13,231 nt of DNA. Source: CAYMEV01 sp964431655 [NCBI: uncultured bacterium] (GTDB taxonomy: Bacteria > CAYMEV01). The DNA lies in the NCBI GenBank assembly GCA_964431655.1, contig CAYSKJ010000080.1:1-13231 (forward strand). Reading direction: 5' to 3'. Under the pieces are notes generated by a model, which did no database searches, had not been told where the DNA came from, and saw only the letters and a list, made by a program, of their open reading frames with translations. Below are positions 1-5,621 of this stretch, one piece after another (position 1 is the first letter of the stretch; each line of letters begins with the position of its first letter). The translations under genes and the position numbers were made by a program.

Positions 1-1155
1 TGCCATGGAGGAATCTCCGCCTGGAATACCGAAATCCGCCAGGGTGCTTTCAATCTTCTGTTTTTTGCCTGATTTCTCTGCAATGAAGATATGGTGCAGT
101 ATAATCATGTCCCTCTGACCTTCTTTATATTCAAGCTTTGACTGCAGAAGGTCAACGAGGATATCCAGGGGACTGTGCTCTTTCAGGCCTATTTTCCTTT
201 CATCAAACAGGCCCAGCCATTCCATTTTGTCAATTACTTCAGGATAGGACTCGAGGCTGAATTTTTTTATCAGACCAGTTTTGATGTCTGCAGACTGAAC
301 TCCCGTAAGTCTTGATATCATTTCCCTGTAAGTCAGGTTTTCGCTGTCTTTTATCGGATCCAGGTCAAGCAGGCCGAAATCGGCTATTTTCTTCAAAAGA
401 ATGCACCAGCCTAAATTCCTGATAGTACCTCTGAACATGGTATCAATCCCATGCAGATTATAGGTATCAATATAGGGTACACTGTCCCTGTTTGGATAAT
501 ATTCATAATCTCCAAGCTCTGTAATTCTGATAGGCCAGAAATTGCTGAAAAGATCTTTTGAGTCAACCACTATTTCCCTGCCTTCTTCCATCCATCGGGC
601 ATTGTTCCTTCCAGCCAGAAGCACGCCTCTTGGGCTCCAGGAAAACTTATATCCCCAGGGATTGTCATTTGCATCGGGTGCAGGCAGTCCTCCGCAGAGA
701 GACCTGAAGCTAATGACACGGCCTCCGGAAGTTTCTATCTCATCTATTATCTTCATGGCTGACATGTGGTCAATTCCGGGATCAAGGCCAATTTCATTGA
801 GGAAAAGAAGGCCGGCATTTTCCGCATCATCATTAAAACCAGCCATTTCCTTGCTGACATAGGATGTGGTCACCAGGTGCTTTTTGTGCTTCAGGCACAG
901 TTTTGCTACCTTTGTATGATAAATATAAGGAACCAGGCTTATGGTTATATCATGTTCTCTGACAAGGTTTTCCAGTTCTGTCTCATTTTGTATGTCAAGA
1001 CTTCTTGAGCTCCCGTTGGCGTGGCCCTCTATCAGGTGTTCAGCCTTGCTCACAGTTCTTGTTGCCACAGTAACCCGGGTATTTTCCTTCTCCAGCAGGT
1101 AAACCACCAGAGGTTTTGATACCAGTCCTGCTCCTAAAACCAATACCTTATTCAT
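1..1155 (-). CDS. saccharopine dehydrogenase, glutamate-forming (LYS9-like), 3' end cut off by the window
   Basis: The enzyme oxidises saccharopine to 2-aminoadipate 6-semialdehyde and glutamate with NAD(P)+ in the cytoplasm. Exactly 385 codons are visible and the frame is still open at position 1. The related SDH half of eukaryotic AASS is about 440-450 residues, so roughly 60 residues are probably missing. The product begins MNKVLVLGAGLVSKPL, a Rossmann dinucleotide-binding start. It continues with SYVS near residue 98, NEIGLDPGIDHM near 120-131, and then GGLPAPDANDNPWGYKFSWS followed by PRGVL near 155-180. These last motifs are the signature of the saccharopine dehydrogenase C-terminal domain and separate it from generic Sacchrp_dh_NADP homologues. 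ATG at 1155 is preceded 5 nt upstream by AAAGGAG (1161-1167). It lies 25 nt downstream of the lysine-ketoglutarate reductase gene, so the two almost certainly share a transcript. I am confident of the family. Direction in vivo (breakdown or synthesis) is inferred. Confidence 0.9.
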   Translation of the reverse strand, partial: MNKVLVLGAGLVSKPLVVYLLEKENTRVTVATRTVSKAEHLIEGHANGSSRSLDIQNETELENLVREHDITISLVPYIYHTKVAKLCLKHKKHLVTTSYVSKEMAGFNDDAENAGLLFLNEIGLDPGIDHMSAMKIIDEIETSGGRVISFRSLCGGLPAPDANDNPWGYKFSWSPRGVLLAGRNNARWMEEGREIVVDSKDLFSNFWPIRITELGDYEYYPNRDSVPYIDTYNLHGIDTMFRGTIRNLGWCILLKKIADFGLLDLDPIKDSENLTYREMISRLTGVQSADIKTGLIKKFSLESYPEVIDKMEWLGLFDERKIGLKEHSPLDILVDLLQSKLEYKEGQRDMIILHHIFIAEKSGKKQKIESTLADFGIPGGDSSMA

Positions 1156-1180
1156 AGATTCTCCTTTATCATTTTTTTAT

Positions 1181-2518
1181 TTATAGGAATTTGCCAATGT
1201 ACCTGTAATTATCGGTAAGTTTGCCTCTATGGAGTATAACTGAATTTTTAAGACAGGGCGGCAAATTTAATATATCATAATCAAGGCTGAAATCAGCCTC
1301 TGCAAGATCCTGCACAAAATCCTTCAAAATGTGGCTGAAATAGGAGGATGAATCCCTTGGAAACTCACAGGGCAGATTATCAACAGCAAGAATAAGGGGA
1401 CCATTGCCTTCAAAACTGTCAACAGGCGAATCCTTCCCGATATCATAGATATATACAGGATTCTCAATATCTGTCGCTTTCACTGAAAGCTCTACTGCAC
1501 CGTCAATATCAACGCTTATATCTCCTATTACAAGAAGCCTGCAGTTCTTGTCAGAAAAGATATCCTTTGAATCTTTTAGTGTTAATATTCTCGGGTATTT
1601 ATCCGTCCAAAAGATAGAATTTACAAGTATATTCAGATACGGTGTATAACTGTTCATCACTGACCGGTAATTATGGGGATTATCATAATAGTCCTGAAGT
1701 TCAAACTTTTTGTCCCCCTTAGGTTCAACCATATCCTCTTCTCTGAAAACAACCTTGTAAATAACATTATTATCCTTGTTGCCACTTGTTAAAAGGCTTT
1801 TTATATCACAAGGTCTGATGGTTTTAACTGGCAGTATATCAAGAAGCTCCTGAACACCTGAAGATACATTGCCATACCCGGCAACCCCGATAATAAACGG
1901 AGCTATTTCAGCAGGCAACCCTTCCTTTCTTATTCTTTCGCCAATAGACTTGAAATCCTGCTTTATCAGTTTAAGCTTGGGAAACCTCTCTTTATCACCC
2001 TGGCCTTCGGGTCTGTAGTCAATGGTCTGTCTGATTTTTCCGAAGGGTGAGCTTATTCCCCTGGTCTCAAGCCTTCTGCCGTAGGCCCACAAGGTATCCA
2101 CTATGCCCGCAAGCCCTGCAAAACGCCCGAAAGCTATGAGTCTCCGGTTTTTTTCATCCCTTATGCATTCATAGTCCATTAAATTGCATCTAAGTTCCAT
2201 CATCCTCTTCAGCATGGGCATATTATAAGGTTGGCCTTTAATTGTATGGGAGAAAAACAGGTAGGTTTTACCCTCCTTAAAAAAATCAAGAGGCATTTCC
2301 TTTATTCCCAGAATAATATTGCATTCATCAAGATCCTCCTGCACGGCTGCACCTGCTCTGATAAACTCTTTTTCCTTGTGCGCCCTTATACTTGAGGGCT
2401 GGACCATAAAATCTATATTGTGGCCCTGTATTAAATCTGCAATGTCTTCAGGGATTAAAGGTGTTCTACCCTCCCACTGGTTCTTGTCTTCCCGCCTGAT
2501 TCCAATAATATCTTTCAC
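1181..2518 (-). CDS. lysine-ketoglutarate reductase (saccharopine dehydrogenase, lysine-forming; AASS N-terminal type)
   Basis: The enzyme condenses lysine with 2-oxoglutarate and reduces the product to saccharopine, the first step of the saccharopine route. The 445-residue product matches the free-standing LKR half of animal and plant AASS. It starts with an AlaDh/PNT-N type domain (IGIRREDKNQWEGRTPL at residues 5-21, GIKEMP at 71-76). Next comes FFSHTIKGQPYNMPML at 88-103, very like the family's FFSHT motif, then FGRFAGLAGIVDTLWAYG at 130-147. A nucleotide-binding region follows (IIGVAGYGNVSSG, 209-221), and GDISVDIDGAVE at 332-343 corresponds to the CDIS-D-GG-E motif of AASS. The start is GTG at 2518, supported by AGGGAGGT (2524-2531) at 5-nt spacing. 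There is no in-frame ATG with a better site. It is the first gene of the operon, followed by saccharopine dehydrogenase in the same order as the domains of the eukaryotic fusion. The divergent neighbour cheW is unrelated. Confidence 0.9.
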   Translation of the reverse strand: MKDIIGIRREDKNQWEGRTPLIPEDIADLIQGHNIDFMVQPSSIRAHKEKEFIRAGAAVQEDLDECNIILGIKEMPLDFFKEGKTYLFFSHTIKGQPYNMPMLKRMMELRCNLMDYECIRDEKNRRLIAFGRFAGLAGIVDTLWAYGRRLETRGISSPFGKIRQTIDYRPEGQGDKERFPKLKLIKQDFKSIGERIRKEGLPAEIAPFIIGVAGYGNVSSGVQELLDILPVKTIRPCDIKSLLTSGNKDNNVIYKVVFREEDMVEPKGDKKFELQDYYDNPHNYRSVMNSYTPYLNILVNSIFWTDKYPRILTLKDSKDIFSDKNCRLLVIGDISVDIDGAVELSVKATDIENPVYIYDIGKDSPVDSFEGNGPLILAVDNLPCEFPRDSSSYFSHILKDFVQDLAEADFSLDYDILNLPPCLKNSVILHRGKLTDNYRYIGKFL

Positions 2519-2523
2519 TTTTT

Positions 2524-2531
2524 ACCTCCCT
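2524..2531 (-). promoter_or_regulatory. ribosome binding site fixing the GTG start of lysine-ketoglutarate reductase
   Basis: On the minus strand the sequence reads AGGGAGGT, then AAAAA, then GTG. This is a near-consensus Shine-Dalgarno sequence at 5-nt spacing and it decides the non-ATG start at 2518. The AT-rich stretch 2532-2742 between this gene and divergent cheW must hold the lysine operon promoter. Several TATAAA-like hexamers are present on the minus strand (around 2565-2600), but none has a convincing partner, so no promoter is called for it. Confidence 0.7.
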
Positions 2532-2660
2532 TAATCATAAATGCCAATTCCACAAGTTATTTACTTTTATAAATTTTTCAACAAAATTATTTATAAGACT
2601 TGATTTTTAGCAAAACATGATTTATAGTTATCCTTATGCTGGCCGTGGTGGAAAAAATAC

Positions 2661-2689
2661 TTGACATCAGGCAACATAAGCTTTAGAAA
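2661..2689 (+). promoter_or_regulatory. candidate sigma70-type promoter for cheW-pilZ
   Basis: A perfect -35 hexamer TTGACA (2661-2666) is followed, after a 17-nt spacer, by TAGAAA (2684-2689), a 4/6 match to the -10 consensus. Transcription would start near 2696 and leave a leader of about 47 nt before the cheW ATG. No GCCGATAA-like flagellar sigma28 element is visible, so expression with the motility regulon is not supported by sequence. Confidence 0.45.
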
Positions 2690-2742
2690 CTAAAAAAGAT
2701 ATATTATTTTAACATATCAATGTTCCACTCTGAGATAATGAA

Positions 2743-3246
2743 ATGGACAAAACTAAAGAAAATGAAAAATACCGTGAAATACAGACCATAAGCTTCAGAA
2801 TAGATGACCAGACCTATGGTATTGATATAATGGAAGCCAGTGAAATAATAAGTATACAGAAAATACACGACTATCCCAGGTGTCCTGATTTCATCGAAGG
2901 TATATACAACCTGAGGGGAAAGATAATCCCAATTATTGACCTGAAAAAGCGCCTCAAGAACGTATCAACCGGCAAAAAGCCCAAAAGGAAGGTAATAATA
3001 GCCAATATAGATAAAAACACCAGATACCAGATAGGACTCATTGTTGATGATGTATGCCAGGTAATCCGCTGTAATGAAACTGACATATTCATGCAGCCGG
3101 CTGTACTTGATGATGTCAATCATAAATTCATCAGGGGGCTTATAAATCACAATGATCAGCTTATAATTCTGCTGATGCTTAATAATCTTTTTTCAAAACC
3201 CGAAAAGGAAGCAATTGTAAAAACTACAAATATTACTGCAAGGTGA
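2743..3246 (+). CDS. cheW: CheW-like chemotaxis coupling protein
   Basis: CheW is a cytoplasmic adaptor that links methyl-accepting chemoreceptors to the histidine kinase CheA. The 167-residue product has the family's usual length. It shows the two SH3-like subdomains: QTISFRIDDQTYGIDIMEASEII at residues 14-36 and the hallmark YNLRGKIIPIIDLKKRL at 55-71. The second half begins KRKVIIANI near 81 and contains QIGLIVDDVCQVI at 96-108, also typical. The usual closing LDLDKLL is replaced by IILLMLNNLF (141-150), so the final strand and helix have drifted. The charged N-terminal 12 residues are an extension. The start ATG has only a weak GAGA-type ribosome site. The stop overlaps the ribosome site of the PilZ gene, which suggests coupled translation. 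No cheA, cheY or receptor gene lies in view, so whether it serves flagellar chemotaxis or another array is open. Confidence 0.88.
   Translation: MDKTKENEKYREIQTISFRIDDQTYGIDIMEASEIISIQKIHDYPRCPDFIEGIYNLRGKIIPIIDLKKRLKNVSTGKKPKRKVIIANIDKNTRYQIGLIVDDVCQVIRCNETDIFMQPAVLDDVNHKFIRGLINHNDQLIILLMLNNLFSKPEKEAIVKTTNITAR
3240..3246 (+). promoter_or_regulatory. ribosome binding site overlapping the cheW stop, deciding the PilZ start
   Basis: AAGGTGA contains the cheW stop codon TGA and sits 5 nt before ATG at 3252. A GTG at 3243 in the same frame overlaps this site and has no Shine-Dalgarno sequence of its own, so ATG 3252 is preferred. The GTG start would add MRN to the N-terminus. Confidence 0.6.
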
Positions 3247-3251
3247 GAAAT

Positions 3252-3593
3252 ATGCAAGAAGTTGATAGAAGGAAGCTCAAGAGAATAGACTCCAAAAACT
3301 TGTTGAACTACAGGGTTCTCAACAAGGAAGAACAGGTCAACTACAGGGAAGGGGTAGGCATTACCAAACAGGTCAGCGAGGGCGGTTTTCTTTTTGAAAC
3401 CGCTGAAAATTTTCTGATCGGCACACTGCTGGAATTCGAACTGGCCCTTAAGGATGAATTCATAACAGTCATAGGTGAGGTCGTATATGCTATCCCGAAG
3501 AACAATGATGTATTCGACCTGGGGGTCAGATTCTGCAATATTTCTGAGAGCAATAAAAATGTTCTCAGAAAGATAATAGACAAAGCTAAATAA
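3252..3593 (+). CDS. PilZ-domain protein (c-di-GMP receptor type)
   Basis: A single-domain PilZ protein of 113 residues, in the usual size range. PilZ domains bind cyclic di-GMP and pass the signal to motility, adhesion or secretion machinery. The N-terminal arginine motif RxxxR is present (R7-R11 in DRRKLKR). The second c-di-GMP motif is normally [D/N]xSxxG, but here it reads QVSEGG (residues 40-45): Ser42 and Gly45 are kept and the acidic or amide anchor is Gln40. The rest follows the fold, with FLFET (46-50), FELALKDEFITVIGEVVYA and DLGVRF (89-94), the last being a common closing strand. It is translationally coupled to cheW, so the pair may connect c-di-GMP level to a chemotaxis array, but this is inferred from position only. 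Binding strength with Gln40 is uncertain. Confidence 0.82.
   Translation: MQEVDRRKLKRIDSKNLLNYRVLNKEEQVNYREGVGITKQVSEGGFLFETAENFLIGTLLEFELALKDEFITVIGEVVYAIPKNNDVFDLGVRFCNISESNKNVLRKIIDKAK
3541..3571 (+). repeat. inverted repeat inside the 3' end of the PilZ gene
   Basis: TTTCTGAGAGC (3541-3551) pairs with GTTCTCAGAAA (3561-3571) across the 9-nt loop AATAAAAAT, giving 11 bp with one G-U pair. It ends 20 nt before the last codon base and is not followed by a T-run, so it does not look like an intrinsic terminator. It could stabilise the mRNA 3' end or be chance within coding sequence. Confidence 0.4.
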
Positions 3594-3626
3594 CAGATTC
3601 TGGTCCGGATACAGACCCTGTTTTCT
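3593..3626 (+). terminator. weak candidate terminator after cheW-pilZ
   Basis: ACAG ... GGTC, loop CGGATACA, GACC-CTGT forms an eight-pair stem with a 5-nt bulge on the left arm, followed by TTTTCTC. It starts at the PilZ stop codon. The bulge makes it poor, and the call rests mainly on its position before the promoter of the next gene. Confidence 0.25.
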
Positions 3627-3639
3627 CAAAAGGGATCGA

Positions 3640-3671
3640 TTGGTTTTTTCTTGTCCTTTTCAGGGTATAAT
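3640..3671 (+). promoter_or_regulatory. candidate promoter for the branched-chain aminotransferase
   Basis: A perfect -10 hexamer TATAAT lies at 3666-3671 in the context GGGTATAATC. The upstream -35 is poor: TTGGTT (3640-3645) is 20 nt away, and the T-run at 3644-3649 gives a 16-nt spacer. The predicted start near 3678 leaves a leader of about 53 nt with AAAGGAG at 3717-3723. No leader peptide or attenuator hairpin for branched-chain amino acids is seen. Confidence 0.4.
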
Positions 3672-3730
3672 CTTAGTATTTAACTGAGTGTGAATGAGTA
3701 CACAAAACCACAATATAAAGGAGTTTTTAT

Positions 3731-4804
3731 ATGAACATCAATATTGTTCCCTTGCCGGAAGATAGACAAAAACCTCTATTTAAAAACATTCTGGATGTCC
3801 CTTTTGGTTCAATGTTCACCGACAGGATGTTTTTAATGGAATATAACAAACCAGAGGGATGGCATTCTCCTACGATTAAACCACTTGAAAATCTCAGCCT
3901 CCATCCGGGATGCCTGGTGCTTCATTACGGCCAGGAGATATTTGAAGGTCTCAAGGCTTTTTACGGAAAAAATAATAAAATAATCCTTTTCAGGCCAGAG
4001 ATGAACATAAAAAGATTCAACAGGTCAGCAGAAAGAATGTGTATGCCGGAGCTTGATGAGAATGATGTAATGGAAGCCATAAAAAATCTGATCAAGCTTG
4101 AAAAGCGCTGGGTTCCAAACCAGAGAGGGGCTTCCCTGTACATAAGACCCACTATGATAGCATCCGAAGTAGGGCTGGGAGTCAGGGCTTCAAAAGATTA
4201 TCTTTTCTATGTAATTCTTTCTCCGGTAGGTCCTTACTACAAGGAGGGCTTCAACCCCATCGGCCTCTATGTCACAAAGGATTATATCAGAGCTGCAAAG
4301 GGCGGTGTTGGCGAAGCCAAAACAGGGGGAAACTATGCGGCAAGCCTCTATGCTGGTGAAATAGCCCATAAGAAAGGTTATTCCCAGGTACTCTGGCTTG
4401 ATGCCCAGGAGAGAAAATATGTTGAAGAAGTAGGAGCTATGAACATATTCTTTGCATTCAGGAATAGAATAGTGACCAGCCCTCTTACCGGTTCTATCCT
4501 TGGAGGGATAACAAGGGACTCCGTTTTGAAAATTTCAAACGATCTCGGAATTGAAGCAGTGGAAAAGCAGCTTTCCATTGATGAGATCATCCGGGGCATC
4601 GAGTCAGGAGAAATCACTGAAATTTTTGGAACCGGAACAGCAGCATCCATATCACCGGTAGGACATCTCTCTTATAACGACAGAAAGTATATAATTAATG
4701 ACGGCAAGGTAGGACCTTTAAGCCAGAAGCTTTACAATTTCCTCCTGGATCTCCAGTATGGAGAAATAGAGGATAAATACAACTGGCTGACCTATATTGA
4801 CTGA
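3731..4804 (+). CDS. ilvE: branched-chain-amino-acid aminotransferase
   Basis: A PLP enzyme of fold type IV that interconverts leucine, isoleucine and valine with their 2-oxo acids, using 2-oxoglutarate/glutamate as partner, in the cytoplasm. The 357-residue length and motifs match the longer BCAT type (TIGR01123-like) shared with eukaryotes rather than the roughly 310-residue E. coli type. HYGQEIFEGLKAF lies at residues 65-77, LFRPEMNIKRFNRSAERMCMP at 86-106 and YIRPTMIA at 137-144. The Schiff-base lysine is predicted at K197 in GEAKTGGNYAAS. EEVGAMNIFF follows near 233-242, and the phosphate-binding GTGTAA lies near 300. AAAGGAG, 7 nt before ATG 3731, supports the start. The MCE gene begins 17 nt after the stop, so the two are probably co-transcribed although they share no obvious pathway. 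A role with the lysine operon upstream is possible only through the shared glutamate/2-oxoglutarate pool. Confidence 0.93.
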   Translation: MNINIVPLPEDRQKPLFKNILDVPFGSMFTDRMFLMEYNKPEGWHSPTIKPLENLSLHPGCLVLHYGQEIFEGLKAFYGKNNKIILFRPEMNIKRFNRSAERMCMPELDENDVMEAIKNLIKLEKRWVPNQRGASLYIRPTMIASEVGLGVRASKDYLFYVILSPVGPYYKEGFNPIGLYVTKDYIRAAKGGVGEAKTGGNYAASLYAGEIAHKKGYSQVLWLDAQERKYVEEVGAMNIFFAFRNRIVTSPLTGSILGGITRDSVLKISNDLGIEAVEKQLSIDEIIRGIESGEITEIFGTGTAASISPVGHLSYNDRKYIINDGKVGPLSQKLYNFLLDLQYGEIEDKYNWLTYID

Positions 4805-4821
4805 GATCTGAGCTGAAAAAA

Positions 4822-5562
4822 ATGAAAAAAATCCTAATGCTTTTTTTCATAGGACTGGTGATTACCGTAACCATATTTGTATATGAATCTGTAAGGAATC
4901 CGGTAATAAGGGTCATACTGCCTGCCGGGCACGGGCTTGCGGAAGGTGCTCCTCTGATCTATGACAATATTGCTATTGGAAAAGTAATTTCTATCCAGAG
5001 GGACAAAATTAACGGAGCAGCTGATGAAAGCGAAACAGCAAAGATAAGGCTCAAAGGCGATATCTATGATCTGATATATGAGGAAGACACCTTCTTTGTA
5101 AAAGACAATGAAATTCATATCAGAAAGGACAGGGAAAGAAAAACACCCATCAGCAGAGGGTATGTTGTTAAGAGCACCCTGTATAAATCCATCTACCAGT
5201 ATCTGGTGGTAGGATTCGATGATTTGAAGGAAACCGTAACAGAAACCATCAGAAATGAATCATCCAGGCTCTTTGACGAAAGCATTGATAAAATTAGAGG
5301 TCTCATGGAGGAAAAAAAAGAGAATGTCCAGGCGGAAAAGATCCTCCAGGAATTGAAGAACAGGCTGGACACCTATTCAAAAAAATCAAGAGATGAGCTG
5401 ATACAAAAAAAAGATGAGATATCTTCATACATCGAAGCCCAGATAAACGAGCTTAAAAGCCTGAATAGCGAGGATGCTGTAAAAGCACTGGAAGAACTGA
5501 AAGAGAAAATTGCATCCTTAAGCAGAACAGATACAGACACGGATGATAAAAAAGAAGAATAA
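4822..5562 (+). CDS. membrane-anchored MCE (MlaD-like) domain protein with coiled-coil tail
   Basis: MCE proteins form rings or tubes that carry lipids across the periplasm, usually as part of an ABC system (MlaFEDB). The 246-residue product has an N-terminal signal anchor (MKKILMLFFIGLVITVTIFV, residues 1-20) with no obvious cleavage site, so it is predicted to be held in the inner membrane. Residues 28-60 carry the MCE signature: VIRVILPAGHGLAEGAPLIY followed by DNIAIGKVISIQ. The domain seems to run to about 130. From about 135 to 233 the sequence is heptad-like and rich in Glu, Lys and Leu, predicted coiled coil, and the tail DTDTDDKKEE is highly acidic. There is no MlaE permease or MlaF ATPase nearby, so the partner must be elsewhere. 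The ribosome site before ATG 4822 is weak (only A-rich GCTGAAAAAA). Its 17-nt distance from ilvE suggests dependence on that promoter. The domain call is by motif and would need a profile search. Confidence 0.7.
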   Translation: MKKILMLFFIGLVITVTIFVYESVRNPVIRVILPAGHGLAEGAPLIYDNIAIGKVISIQRDKINGAADESETAKIRLKGDIYDLIYEEDTFFVKDNEIHIRKDRERKTPISRGYVVKSTLYKSIYQYLVVGFDDLKETVTETIRNESSRLFDESIDKIRGLMEEKKENVQAEKILQELKNRLDTYSKKSRDELIQKKDEISSYIEAQINELKSLNSEDAVKALEELKEKIASLSRTDTDTDDKKEE

Positions 5563-5567
5563 TTGAA

Positions 5568-5604
5568 AAGTGAAGCAAAAGGGACGGTTCCTTTTGCTTC
5601 ACTT
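5568..5604. terminator. perfect 15-bp palindrome between convergent genes, probable bidirectional terminator or REP-like element
   Basis: AAGTGAAGCAAAAGG (5568-5582) and CCTTTTGCTTCACTT (5590-5604) are exact reverse complements around GACGGTT. A further G-U and A-U pair extend the stem to 17 bp with a CGG loop. It sits 5 nt after the MCE stop and 17 nt before the Lon-like stop on the other strand, a natural place to end both units. Neither side has a strong T-run, and the core GGGACGGTTCC resembles dispersed intergenic palindromes, so a repeat element used as a terminator is an alternative. Confidence 0.6.
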
Positions 5605-5621
5605 GATTCTATTAAGTAAAG

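Noticed and set aside
542-1008. Two plus-strand open frames opposite saccharopine dehydrogenase.
   Set aside because: The minus-strand frame carries strong family motifs across the same bases. The plus-strand products resemble nothing.
2532-2660. Minus-strand TATAAA-like hexamers as the promoter of the lysine operon.
   Set aside because: The region is so AT-rich that such hexamers are expected by chance, and none pairs with a -35 at 16-18 nt.
3243-3251. GTG at 3243 as the PilZ start (GTGA overlap with the cheW stop).
   Set aside because: It has no Shine-Dalgarno sequence of its own and lies within the AAGGTGA that is well spaced for ATG 3252. It is kept only as an alternative.
3594-3730. 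A leader-peptide attenuator or riboswitch before ilvE.
   Set aside because: There is no short reading frame rich in Leu, Ile or Val codons, and no convincing mutually exclusive hairpins or known riboswitch core.
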